Shown here in pieces: positions 45,140 through 53,892 of a DNA stretch of 62,666 bases. Source of the DNA: Methylococcaceae bacterium (lineage in GTDB: Bacteria; Pseudomonadota; Gammaproteobacteria; Methylococcales; Methylomonadaceae); NCBI GenBank assembly GCA_013140705.1, contig JABFSH010000004.1, positions 1 through 62,666 on the forward strand, in the 5' to 3' direction. Within the stretch, counting starts at the first letter, position 1; each line of letters opens with the position of its first letter. The translations under genes were made by a program, and so were the position numbers. A model generated the notes under the pieces. The model was given only the letters and a program-made list of their open reading frames with translations, had not been told where the DNA came from and searched no databases.

Positions 45140-45173
45140 ATCCTAGCTCAAGATTATGAAAAGATTATGAAGG
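45140..45173 (-). promoter_or_regulatory. Pho-type box and -10 for the choice-of-anchor I gene
   Basis: Minus-strand CCTTCAT (45173-45167) and TTTTCAT (45162-45156), 11 bp apart, then exactly 10 bp and TAGGAT (45145-45140). Half-sites match the consensus at 5 of 7 each, the weakest of the eight sites in sequence, but the spacing is exact. The rest of 45027-45350 holds no gene. Confidence 0.6.
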
Positions 45174-45350
45174 CGCATACCGGCGTTTTCGAGCCAAGGC
45201 ATATCGCCGTTCCTCAAATGGAACCCATCAATTCCAAATTTATATAAAAGAACAAAGTACACATCTCAATAGATAGGACAATCTGGCTAAACCGATAAAT
45301 TGTTTGTCATAAGTTTCTATTTTGTGTTCCCTCCAGTCTGTTATGAGCAA

Positions 45351-45803
45351 TCAATGATCGCCACGATTGATATTGTGTGTATGCTCAATACTTTCGGTTA
45401 AATTAAAACCTTGGCTATTAAACAGATCGGCAATAAAAAACAAACGCATATCCATAATCCAAGCAATTTTTTTCAGCTTATTGTTTTCTATAATAATGGT
45501 TGAAAGTTTATTATTATTATTAATGACTTGAGCCACAAATGTTTTGGGGTTAGCCGGGTCTTCTTTTAGCGCGCCTGACACAATACGCTGAGCAGATTCC
45601 ATTGTCAGCACTTGCGTAATAGGCGTCTCAGCGTTTTGATCATTTTCAAGTGACTGTGCGTCAAAATAACCAATATCATAGCCAAGCTTAAATGTCAGAC
45701 CAATCATAATTACGCTACCCCAAACAGAAAGGAAAATTTTTAATCGCCTTTTAACGCGAGGATTTGATAGTCTTTTTATAATAACGCGAATTTTCATATT
45801 CAT
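45351..45803 (-). CDS. Single-helix membrane protein, unknown
   Basis: A 150-residue protein: a basic N-terminus (IRVIIKRLSNPRVKRRLKIF), one membrane helix (~25-47, VWGSVIMIGLTFKLGYDIGY) and a polar ~100-residue domain likely in the periplasm. No family recognised and no Cys. It stands alone between the choice-of-anchor I gene and modE, on the minus strand. Its codon use looks AT-rich compared with its neighbours (many AAT/ATT codons). Confidence 0.5.
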   Translation of the reverse strand: MNMKIRVIIKRLSNPRVKRRLKIFLSVWGSVIMIGLTFKLGYDIGYFDAQSLENDQNAETPITQVLTMESAQRIVSGALKEDPANPKTFVAQVINNNNKLSTIIIENNKLKKIAWIMDMRLFFIADLFNSQGFNLTESIEHTHNINRGDH

Positions 45804-45934
45804 TTTTATTGTGGTTCCATGGCTTTATTTACCATTATCTAACATCTAAGTCCTTACAAACACCAGAACTGTTGACTGTGTGATAAAAAAAACCGGATAA
45901 GAGTAAGAGCTATTGTCTATGAAAGAAACTGCAA

Positions 45935-46780
45935 TTAGCTGTTATTCGCTAAGGTTTCTACAGACTCATTAAGCAGTTGCCCTAATATCACCGCATTACT
46001 ATTGAAGAGAGCATAGGCTGAAACTCCCGGCTTTAGATCCAGCAATTCAGCACTGATCTGTGTCACAGTGACGGCAAGACTTTCGCCGCCGGGAAGCTGA
46101 ATAACAATCTCCGAATCCACGCCATCATACTGAACACGTATCACAAACCCATGCAGAAAGTTACGCGCAGACCAACGATCTCGGCCTAACTTCGTGGCGA
46201 TCATAATTTCAGTCGCATTAATCAGCAACAACACATCACTGCCGACTTGAAGATCAAGCTGCCTAAACTCTGACAATGCCAACGACGCGTTAATTTTTTC
46301 GCCGCCCTTTAATTTGACAACGACTTCGACATTAATCGAACTGCATTCAATACTGACCAGTGTGCCAAACAGTTGATTCGTCGCGCTGGTTTTGATCACT
46401 AAGCGTTTCATCAGCAACTGAATATCGGGATCTTCCGCCAGACTTTGATTAAGTTGCTGTAAAAACGCATTATGCTGCTGTTCCAGACGAGTGAACAGCT
46501 TTAGCAAGGCGAGACCAGCAGCCGTCAATTTCGTGCCACCACCTTTGCTGCCACCGGTTGCGGTGCTAATCAAAACTTTGGGGGCAAAATTGTTAGCTCG
46601 CTCTATCATTTGCCAGGCGCCTTTGTAACTTAAATCCACCTGTTTGGCGGCCTGATTGATTGAACCACTTTGATCGATAGCACGCAGCAAGCCGATCATT
46701 CGACTATCCAGTGTACCGCCCAGGCGCAATTCACCTTCAACCCAAGATTTAATTAAACTGTCATTTGAATTTTTGGGCAT
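45935..46780 (-). CDS. modE: Molybdate-responsive regulator ModE
   Basis: A 281-residue ModE. The N-terminal winged helix-turn-helix is seen at ~20-100 (LLRAIDQSGSINQAAKQVDL, YKGAWQMIERAN, GGSKGGGTKLT), followed by a linker and two TOBE/Mop domains (~130-195 starting TSATNQLFGTLVSIE; ~205-270 with SARNFLHGFVIRVQYDG). When molybdate or tungstate binds the TOBE pair, ModE represses transport genes. It is divergent from mop with a ModE-type palindrome between them, so it may also control itself. Confidence 0.9.
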   Translation of the reverse strand: MPKNSNDSLIKSWVEGELRLGGTLDSRMIGLLRAIDQSGSINQAAKQVDLSYKGAWQMIERANNFAPKVLISTATGGSKGGGTKLTAAGLALLKLFTRLEQQHNAFLQQLNQSLAEDPDIQLLMKRLVIKTSATNQLFGTLVSIECSSINVEVVVKLKGGEKINASLALSEFRQLDLQVGSDVLLLINATEIMIATKLGRDRWSARNFLHGFVIRVQYDGVDSEIVIQLPGGESLAVTVTQISAELLDLKPGVSAYALFNSNAVILGQLLNESVETLANNS

Positions 46781-46874
46781 CTCGTTGACTGAATATATGC
46801 TGACTCAAAAAATCTAAAACCATTTCCTCAGCCTCAATTAATTTCATTCATAGGAACTAATTGTTTCCATATAT

Positions 46875-46907
46875 CGTTGTTTACTTTTATACATAACGTA
46901 ATATAAT
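46875..46907 (+). promoter_or_regulatory. ModE operator and -10 of mop
   Basis: A 24-bp imperfect palindrome, CGTTGTTTAC (46875-46884) through TACATAACG (46890-46898), followed after 3 bp by a perfect TATAAT (46902-46907). A -35-like TTTACT lies inside the palindrome, so bound ModE would block polymerase. Compare 49599-49632, which differs at only three or so positions. Confidence 0.8.
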
Positions 46908-47037
46908 GGACTCTGATTTTACTAGCAATAGGCGAATAAGTTCCAATATGCATCGGAACTCAGTCGATGATGCAATTTGTAACACGGGATTATAAGTTAT
47001 TCATGTTTATGCAAAATAACTTTTTTATTGATTCCAT

Positions 47038-47066
47038 CCTCAATCAGGCAATCTGTCTGATTGAGG
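47038..47066 (+). other. Stem-loop in the long mop leader
   Basis: CCTCAATCAG (47038-47047) pairs perfectly with CTGATTGAGG (47057-47066). A second small hairpin, AGTTCC/GGAACT, lies at about 46939-46961. The leader from the TATAAT to the mop ATG is ~230 nt. A molybdenum-cofactor riboswitch was considered, but I cannot match its consensus. Confidence 0.4.
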
Positions 47067-47140
47067 CAAAATAACGATTGAGCATTTCCTAACCAACGAA
47101 GTACTATTAAAACCTCCACAAAACTAATGAGGTATTCACT

Positions 47141-47569
47141 ATGAAAGCAAGTGCACGTAATCAGTTTACCGGAACCGTCAAGGAAGTGCGCATCGGAGCT
47201 GTGAATGCCGAAGTTCATATCGGCTTAAAGGGAGGAGAAACGATTGTCGCGTCGATCACCAAGGATTCCACGGAAACACTGGCCATCAAGACAGGCATAC
47301 AAATCATTGCCCTGGTCAAGGCACCGCAAATCATTATTGTCACAGATTTCGGTGGCTACCGGCTTTCGGCCCGTAATCAGCTGCAAGGCACAGTAACTCA
47401 AGTTAAACCCGGCGCGGTCAACACTGAAGTCGATATTGAGACAAAGGGTGGCGAGCAGATTGCCGCCACCGTGACTAACGATAGCGTTGATACCCTGGGT
47501 TTGAGTAAAGGCCAGGCAGTCACGGCTATCTTTAAAGCGGGTGCCGTCATTCTGGCGATTCCCGGATGA
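47141..47569 (+). CDS. mop: Molbindin (tandem Mop domains)
   Basis: A 142-residue protein made of two TOBE/Mop repeats of ~70 residues, each starting with SARNQ (SARNQFTGTVKEVRIGAVN and SARNQLQGTVTQVKPGAVN). Molbindins bind molybdate or tungstate oxyanions in a hexameric ring and store or buffer them in the cytoplasm. TGAGGT precedes the ATG. It is followed after 70 bp by the ModC-like ATPase gene and has a ModE-type operator upstream. Confidence 0.9.
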   Translation: MKASARNQFTGTVKEVRIGAVNAEVHIGLKGGETIVASITKDSTETLAIKTGIQIIALVKAPQIIIVTDFGGYRLSARNQLQGTVTQVKPGAVNTEVDIETKGGEQIAATVTNDSVDTLGLSKGQAVTAIFKAGAVILAIPG

Positions 47570-47640
47570 TGATTAGTGCAACTCGGCTGTTAAGCGGCTT
47601 TCGTTTGCGGCCGAGTTGTACTTAGTCGACAGAGGTAATT

Positions 47641-48816
47641 ATGCTGCTGGAAATGAATGTCAAACTACGCCGAAGTCATTTCGATCTGAACACGAAATTG
47701 TCAGTCAGCGATACGAGTGTTGGTCTGTTTGGCAAATCCGGTGCCGGCAAAAGCACGATTCTCGGTTTAATCGCCGGGACCATCCAACCACAAAGTGGAC
47801 ACATTGTGCTGGATGGCAAAATTCTGTTCGACAGCCGCAAAGGCATCATGATGCCGCTTGAGCAGCGTCCCGTGGGCGCCGTATTGCAAATCGATTGTGC
47901 CAGTTCGGCTGAAACAGTTCGTGACAACCTGACCGTAGCTTATAATCGCACTATAAAACAGCGCCGTATCTTCAGGCTGGATTTTTTAATCGAGCTTTTA
48001 GAACTAGGCCCTATCCTCAATCATGCCATCGAACTTCTTTCTGCCGGTGAGCGTCAGCGGGTAGCATTGGCTCGCTCCCTACTGAAATCACCCCAATTGT
48101 TGTTATTGGATGATACCTTTGCCGCCATCGGCAATGATTACCGAATGCAACTGTTGCCGATTCTGAAACGCTTGCAGAATGAACTGGGCTTACCAATCCT
48201 GTATGCCAGCCAGTCTTTAGGTGAGATTCTGGAACTGACTGACCGGCTGATCTTACTGGAACAAGGCAAAATACTGCATTATGGCTCGTTATTCGAAGTC
48301 GCTAAATATCAAGGCATGTTGCGTTATCTGGGTATCCGCCAGATTGACAATATCTTGCCGGTGACCCTCCACCGCCATGACTATTTGTCCGGTTGTAGTC
48401 TGGCGCACAGCTTTGGTTTACCATTGACCTTGCCGCTACGGCCGCATTTAGCGGTCGGCAGGCAGGCTCAAGTATCGATACGCGCCAACGACATCGCGCT
48501 ATCGCGCAGTTATATCTCCGGCATATCGATACAAAACCAAATAAAGGGGCAAATCTGCGCACTGATCCCGACCGGCGAGAGCTTAATCGTTCAAGTCGAT
48601 TGCGGTTGTACATTGCTGGTGGAAATTACGCCGGGGGCTTGCCGTGACATGGCTTTGCAGGAAGGTGAAACCATCTATTGCTTGGTTAAAACCCATTCCA
48701 TTTCTTACCTCGCCGAGCTCGACACCCTACCTTATCAACGGGTAGTGAACTACGGTGAAGGCCGCTATTTTCTGAATTCAGCCCAGCGGGAAAGCGGGCC
48801 TTTATCGCTCGAATAA
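47641..48816 (+). CDS. ModC-like ABC ATPase with unusual Walker B
   Basis: A 391-residue ATPase of the molybdate group with a C-terminal TOBE pair (~270-390). Walker A is GKSGAGKST, the signature LSAGERQRVALARSLL, and the Walker B reads LLLLDDTFAAIG: the usual DEP is DDT, so the catalytic Glu is replaced by Asp and the Pro is lost. The D-loop and switch His (YASQS in place of VTHS) are also changed. No permease gene accompanies it, and a normal modABC is 3 kb away. It may be a slow or regulatory ATPase that works with ModB or with Mop. It is likely in one operon with mop. Confidence 0.75.
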   Translation: MLLEMNVKLRRSHFDLNTKLSVSDTSVGLFGKSGAGKSTILGLIAGTIQPQSGHIVLDGKILFDSRKGIMMPLEQRPVGAVLQIDCASSAETVRDNLTVAYNRTIKQRRIFRLDFLIELLELGPILNHAIELLSAGERQRVALARSLLKSPQLLLLDDTFAAIGNDYRMQLLPILKRLQNELGLPILYASQSLGEILELTDRLILLEQGKILHYGSLFEVAKYQGMLRYLGIRQIDNILPVTLHRHDYLSGCSLAHSFGLPLTLPLRPHLAVGRQAQVSIRANDIALSRSYISGISIQNQIKGQICALIPTGESLIVQVDCGCTLLVEITPGACRDMALQEGETIYCLVKTHSISYLAELDTLPYQRVVNYGEGRYFLNSAQRESGPLSLE

Positions 48817-49251
48817 CCGACCGTCCTTAGCCGTTCGTCACACCATGCCGAATCACGTGGTATGACACCACATATTTCAGGAACCAGCTTTTCAACTCAG
48901 ACTCGTTATGCTGCCGGCACTCGTGAGATCCTGGTATGCTGCTTCGAAAACCGGCCCATTCGCGATGAATGTTGGGTCGCTCAAAGCGGCCAGTTAACGG
49001 GGGGTTGGTGCACATTTCTATAGCAAAGGAAACGCCACCGGTGTTCAGAAGACGCGGCTAAATTCAAAAAAATTAACCCGAGATAGCTTTTGTTAACAAT
49101 GGGATGCCAGCCTCATGCGGCATCCTTTTTATGATCTGCGATAATGAAATTGACGAACCGTTATATGGTCCATTCATGCCGCAATCAAACGAGCTTTGGT
49201 TGGGTGAGCTTCATTTTCAACAACTCCCTTCACCCTATATTCGGCAGTCGA

Positions 49252-49392
49252 ACCACGAAGAGTACGAAGTTCACGAAGAGTTTCAAAGTGTTATCAAAGA
49301 ATTCATAGACACCCAAAAGGTGAAGTTTTTTTATACGTATATTCTTCCATAATTCGCTGTTTTTTCTTCGTGTTCTTCGTGACCTTCGTGGT
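49252..49392. repeat. MITE-like inverted repeat, ~27-bp arms
   Basis: Left arm ACCACGAAGAGTACGAAG... (49252-49278) and right arm ...TTCGTGACCTTCGTGGT (49366-49392) are inverted; each arm is itself made of CACGAAG-type 9-bp repeats. The rest of 48817-49598 shows no gene that I can support; a 62-codon minus-strand frame at 48827-49015 is unconvincing. Confidence 0.55.
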
Positions 49393-49598
49393 GAATTGCT
49401 TTTTCTAGGTTCACTCATAAGCCCAACTCTCAGTACCTATTTCACAATCAAATGATCATAGAACAATAGAAAGCTATGTTGATCAGCCACCATAATAGCG
49501 TAATCAGTATTCCACAAATGAATAAAATTTTTTGTTCCACTGTATGACAAAAGTCAGTAACCCATTATTTCCCAAGCTGAAACAATCTTGTTTATATA

Positions 49599-49632
49599 CG
49601 TTATTTACTTTTGTATATAACGAATTTATACT
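49599..49632 (+). promoter_or_regulatory. ModE operator and -10 of the porin-modABC operon
   Basis: CGTTATTTAC (49599-49608) through GTATATAACG (49613-49622) forms a 24-bp palindrome almost the same as at 46875-46898. TATACT (49627-49632) is the -10, with TTTACT (49604-49609) 17 bp upstream as -35 inside the operator. A 9-bp hairpin (CACATCGAC/GTCGATGTG, 49676-49701) lies in the leader. Confidence 0.85.
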
Positions 49633-49729
49633 AAAACCGTTCTCATGACAGAGTCTTACTCGAATAAGGTTTGCCCACATCGACGAAATACTGTCGATGT
49701 GTCCTACAACAAAAAATTACAGGTGATTG

Positions 49730-51232
49730 ATGAAACCAGGAAAACATATGGCAGGGGCTGTGTTCAGCCATGCACTCAACCTGATCGCCGGAGGCGGCTT
49801 GTATATGAGCAGCAGCGATACTATTAATGCAGCGGAAAAGAAAACCTACACGCGGCCCCCGTTTGCCGCTTTCTCCAGCCAGATGTCCGATGCCTTGTTG
49901 GGCTCTGATAAATACGAAAAACCGGTCTGGAATCTGCACGATGCACTGCATCTGCCAGACTGGCTGACGGTATCGCTGGAGCAACGCACTCGCTACGAGA
50001 CTATCGACGGCAGTTTCAAGGCCAACGGCAAGGGGGGCGACCAGCAAATTCCGTTGCAGACCGATTTGTTTGTGGAGGCGCATTTCAAGCACTTACGCGC
50101 CGGGGCCGAATTTTTGGATGCCTGGCAATTCGGCTCGGATGAAGGCTCCGCTATCAATAACACCCATGTCGACGAGGCAGATTTTATCCAGGGTTACTTG
50201 GCTTGGGCCGATCAAAACGTGTTTTACAGCGGTCTGGGTGTTGATGCTATCGTCGGACGGCAAACGCTGAATTTCGGCAGCCGCCGCCTGATTGCCAGAA
50301 ATGCTATGCGCAACACCATCAATAGTTTCGACGGTTTCCGGCTTCGGGTTGTCGACTACAACCACTGGCAATTCAATGCTTTTGTTACCAAACCGGTTGG
50401 CCGCTATCCGAATAACGCGGCGCAACTTCTTGATGGATTCCACAGTTTCGATGAACCAGAATACCAAAGCTGGTTTTCCGGCGGGATTCTGGAAAAATAC
50501 GACATCACCTGGGGCATTAACGCCGAACTGTATTTGTATCACCTGGATGAAGGCGACCGGAACCGCAATCCAACCAGCAATCGACGGTATTTTACCCCCG
50601 GCATGCGTTTTTACATCAAACCAGCCAATGGAAGTTTCGATTTTCAGTCCGAAACCATCGGCCAATTCGGCACGGTGCGTTCATCGACCGCCGCCAACAA
50701 TAGTACTAATTTAGACCATTCCGCCTGGTATCAACATCTGGACGCAGGTTACACCTTTGATATTCCCTGGTCGCCGCGCTTGGCGGTGGAATACGATTAC
50801 GCCAGCGGCGACCATGAGCCTAATGACAACAAGGATCAACGCTTCGACACTTTGTTCGGCGCGCGGCGCTTCGAATTCGGTCCGACCGGTATTTACGGCG
50901 CTTTTGCCCGCAGCAATATCAATACGCCCGGCGTCCGGCTTGCATTTTCGCCGCACTCCGATGTTCAGGCCATCGTGGCGCATCGGTTGTATTGGCTGGC
51001 TGAAGACAAGGATAGCTGGACGACGGCAGGACTGCGCGATAGAACAGGCAACACCAGTTCGTTTATCGGTCAGCAAATCGAAATATCGCTGCGCTGGGAT
51101 GTCAATAGCAGCCTGAATCTGGAATCCGGCTGGGCGCATTTATTTAAAGGCAAATTCGCCAAACAGGCACCGTCGGCGCCGAATCCACAGGACGTCGATT
51201 ATTTTTATGTGCAAAGTATGTTTAGATTTTAA
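49730..51232 (+). CDS. Alginate-export-type outer membrane porin
   Basis: About 500 residues from ATG 49730, with AGGTG just upstream. The N-terminus has a signal-like stretch (FSHALNLIAGGGLYMSSSDT). The remainder fits the alginate export (AlgE-like) 18-strand barrel family: WLTVSLEQRTRYETIDG, DAIVGRQTLNFGSRRLIARN, DIPWSPRLAVEYDYASGDHE, and a C-terminal aromatic strand ending FYVQSMFRF, as for outer-membrane insertion. It is first in an operon with modABC and controlled by a ModE-type operator, so it may be the outer-membrane channel for molybdate or tungstate rather than for alginate. Confidence 0.85.
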   Translation: MKPGKHMAGAVFSHALNLIAGGGLYMSSSDTINAAEKKTYTRPPFAAFSSQMSDALLGSDKYEKPVWNLHDALHLPDWLTVSLEQRTRYETIDGSFKANGKGGDQQIPLQTDLFVEAHFKHLRAGAEFLDAWQFGSDEGSAINNTHVDEADFIQGYLAWADQNVFYSGLGVDAIVGRQTLNFGSRRLIARNAMRNTINSFDGFRLRVVDYNHWQFNAFVTKPVGRYPNNAAQLLDGFHSFDEPEYQSWFSGGILEKYDITWGINAELYLYHLDEGDRNRNPTSNRRYFTPGMRFYIKPANGSFDFQSETIGQFGTVRSSTAANNSTNLDHSAWYQHLDAGYTFDIPWSPRLAVEYDYASGDHEPNDNKDQRFDTLFGARRFEFGPTGIYGAFARSNINTPGVRLAFSPHSDVQAIVAHRLYWLAEDKDSWTTAGLRDRTGNTSSFIGQQIEISLRWDVNSSLNLESGWAHLFKGKFAKQAPSAPNPQDVDYFYVQSMFRF

Positions 51233-51306
51233 CGAACAGCCCAAGGCTTGTATCCATGCCTGTGAAGGCTTACCCATTCCGCTTTAGTCAATTTTGGAGA
51301 GAATTT

Positions 51307-52071
51307 ATGCCTGTACCTAACTTTACCCGCATTTTCATCACGGCAACGTTGCTGCAATTTGGGCACGAAAGCTGGGCTGCGTCGGTCTTGGTTGCCGTCG
51401 CCGCTAATTTCAGCAAGCCGATGACGGAAATTGCCGCCGAATTTGAAAAGGCTACAGGCCACAGTGCTAAATTATCGTTCGGCTCATCCGGCAAATTCGT
51501 CTCGCAAATTGAAAATGGCGGACCTTTTGAAGTGCTGTTGTCGGCAGACGAAAAAGGTCCTCAGAAATTAGAGAAATCAGGCTTGACTGTCCAGGATAGC
51601 CGTTTCGTATACGCGCTGGGCAAGCTGGTGCTGTGGTCTGCTAAACCGGGTTATGTTGATGATCAGGGGAAAATCCTGGCAAGTGGCGATTTTAAACATC
51701 TGGCCTTGGCCGATCCCAAGCTGGCCCCTTACGGAGCAGCGGCAGTTGAGGTATTGAAAAAGAATGGATTATTCGAGAAATTACAACCCTTGTTCGTGCA
51801 GGGTGAAAACATAGCGCAAACACTTCAATTCCTTATTACTGCTAATGCCGAACTGGGTTTTATAGCACTGTCGCAAGTTATTGAAAACGGTAAAATTGCA
51901 AGTGGTTCTGGCTGGATTATTCCTGGCGATGACTATACGCCAATCAAACAAAGTGCTGTATTATTGAAGCGAGGTGCCGAGAACCCGGCAGCACCGGCGT
52001 TAATGACTTTCTTAAAATCAGCTCCGGCATTGGCTATTATCGAAAAATACGGATACGATTTACCAAAATAA
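51307..52071 (+). CDS. modA: Molybdate ABC transporter, periplasmic binding protein
   Basis: About 254 residues from ATG 51307, preceded by GGAGAG; an upstream ATG at 51256 lacks a ribosome site. Signal peptide at ~1-25 (ending SWAASV). The family segments VAVAANFSKPMTEIAAEFEK, FGSSGKFVSQIENGGPFEVL, SADEKGP, LADPKLAPYGAAAVEVL and ELGFIALSQV match ModA, which captures molybdate/tungstate and passes it to ModB. Confidence 0.92.
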   Translation: MPVPNFTRIFITATLLQFGHESWAASVLVAVAANFSKPMTEIAAEFEKATGHSAKLSFGSSGKFVSQIENGGPFEVLLSADEKGPQKLEKSGLTVQDSRFVYALGKLVLWSAKPGYVDDQGKILASGDFKHLALADPKLAPYGAAAVEVLKKNGLFEKLQPLFVQGENIAQTLQFLITANAELGFIALSQVIENGKIASGSGWIIPGDDYTPIKQSAVLLKRGAENPAAPALMTFLKSAPALAIIEKYGYDLPK

Positions 52072-52087
52072 TCAGCTTAACACGTTT

Positions 52088-52774
52088 ATGCTAACCTCCG
52101 CCGATCTTGACACCTTATTGCTCACATTCAAAGTAGCCAGTATCGCCACTGCGTTAATGCTGCTGCTTGGTACCCCACTGGCCTGGTGGCTTGCCCGGAC
52201 ACATTCCGCCTGGAAAGGCATTATCAATGCTGTCGTAGCGATGCCGCTGGTATTACCACCAACGGTTTTGGGCTTTTATTTACTGGTATTGATGGGGCCG
52301 GCCGGACCGGTCGGTCAATTCACTAACTGGCTCGGTTTAGGCACGTTGCCGTTTACCTTTCCGGGTGTGGTGATAGCCTCGGTTCTATATTCTATGCCGT
52401 TTGTCGTACAACCTTTGCAAGCCGCGTTCACCACCATCGGCGAGCAGCCATTGGAAGCGGCGGCCACCTTACGCGCCAGTCCGCTGGATACGTTTTTCAG
52501 CGTGGTCTTACCGCTGGCTAAACCCGGTTTTCTGACCGCTACCATTTTAGGCTTTGCCCATACGGTTGGCGAATTTGGTGTCGTCTTGATGGTCGGAGGC
52601 AATATTCCCGATAAAACCCGTGTTGTGTCGGTGCAAATCTACAATCATGTCGAAGCGATGGAATACGGCCAAGCTCACTGGCTTGCAGGCTGTTTGCTGG
52701 CATTCTCTTTTACTGTTCTGCTGGTTCTCTACACTGTACTGAAAACCCAGCCTGTTACCCATCAACTGAAATGA
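52088..52774 (+). CDS. modB: Molybdate ABC transporter, permease
   Basis: A 228-residue inner-membrane permease with about five helices. It shows the cytoplasmic EAA-type loop (QPLEAAATLRASPLDTFFSVVLP, quoted here only in part as EAAATLRASPLDTF) and VAMPLVLPPTVLGFYLL typical of ModB. It starts 16 nt after modA and ends with an ATGA overlap with modC. Confidence 0.92.
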   Translation: MLTSADLDTLLLTFKVASIATALMLLLGTPLAWWLARTHSAWKGIINAVVAMPLVLPPTVLGFYLLVLMGPAGPVGQFTNWLGLGTLPFTFPGVVIASVLYSMPFVVQPLQAAFTTIGEQPLEAAATLRASPLDTFFSVVLPLAKPGFLTATILGFAHTVGEFGVVLMVGGNIPDKTRVVSVQIYNHVEAMEYGQAHWLAGCLLAFSFTVLLVLYTVLKTQPVTHQLK

Positions 52775-53850
52775 CCCAGCCGATCACCGCCAGCTTTAAA
52801 CTCGATTACGGCGCATTTCAGCTAGCCGTCAACCTTGAATTACCCGGAACTGGCGTCACTGTATTATTCGGACATTCCGGCTCTGGCAAAACCACCCTGC
52901 TTCGTTGCATTGCCGGACTGCAACGAGCACCACAGGGTTTTCTTGAAATCAATGGGCATGTGTGGCAAGACAGTGAACACAATATATTTCTTCCTACGCA
53001 TAAACGCCCGTTAGGCTATGTTTTTCAGGAAGCCAACTTGTTCCCTCACTTGACGGTCTCGGCCAATCTGAATTTTGGTTTGAAACGCATCTCACAGCCT
53101 CCAAGCCCTATGGAGTTTCATCATATTCAGGAACTACTGGGCATCAGTCATTTACTCAAACGGATGCCGGATAGTCTGTCGGGAGGAGAGCGTCAGCGGG
53201 TTGCCATTGCCCGTTCACTGGCTTTGAAACCTGAAATTCTACTGATGGATGAGCCGCTAGCGTCATTGGATATCAAACGTAAACAGGAAATATTGCCGTA
53301 CCTGGATCGACTGCATCAACAAACCCGTATTCCGATCATCTACGTCACCCATTCCTTACAAGAAGTCGCACAACTCGCCGATCATCTCGTCGTGCTTGAA
53401 AACGGTCATGTTCTGGCTGCAGGTGCGTTATCAGATACGTTGAGCTGTGTCGACACACCGTTGGCGCAGGATCGGGATGCTTCGACTGTTTGGAAGGCGA
53501 CAATCATCGCTCATGAAGCGGATTATCACCTGACTCGTGTTACTTTTGCGGGCGGCATACTGAGCCTGCCCGTCATTGATGCCGAAATTGGAACTCCCCT
53601 TCGCGTACAAATCTACGCACGCGATGTCAGTATCGTCCTCGAAGCACCAGTCTTCACGAGTATTCTTAATGTCTTGCCAGCGACCATCACCGGTATCGTA
53701 GATGATAACCGAGGCCGGAGCATTGTCCGCTTGCTTGTGGGGGATCAGATGTTGCTGGCGCACATCACCAGCAAGTCTGCACAACTACTCAACATTAACC
53801 TGGGCATGGCTGTTTTTGTGCAGATTAAGGGCACATCAATTATCAATTGA
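52771..53850 (+). CDS. modC: Molybdate ABC transporter, ATP-binding protein
   Basis: A 359-residue ATPase with normal motifs: Walker A GHSGSGKTT, signature LSGGERQRVAIARSLA, Walker B ILLMDEPLASLD and switch YVTHS. A C-terminal TOBE domain (~295-355) would sense molybdate. In contrast to the ModC-like protein at 47641 all catalytic residues are present, so this is the working motor. It is last in the porin-modABC operon and convergent with ald. Confidence 0.93.
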   Translation: MTQPITASFKLDYGAFQLAVNLELPGTGVTVLFGHSGSGKTTLLRCIAGLQRAPQGFLEINGHVWQDSEHNIFLPTHKRPLGYVFQEANLFPHLTVSANLNFGLKRISQPPSPMEFHHIQELLGISHLLKRMPDSLSGGERQRVAIARSLALKPEILLMDEPLASLDIKRKQEILPYLDRLHQQTRIPIIYVTHSLQEVAQLADHLVVLENGHVLAAGALSDTLSCVDTPLAQDRDASTVWKATIIAHEADYHLTRVTFAGGILSLPVIDAEIGTPLRVQIYARDVSIVLEAPVFTSILNVLPATITGIVDDNRGRSIVRLLVGDQMLLAHITSKSAQLLNINLGMAVFVQIKGTSIIN

Positions 53851-53892
53851 GGCGTTCTGCGTTCCAACACGACGCAACATCGTTATTATCCA

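Noticed and set aside
48827-49015. 62-codon minus-strand frame downstream of the ModC-like gene
   Set aside because: No ribosome site or recognisable family; probably noncoding.
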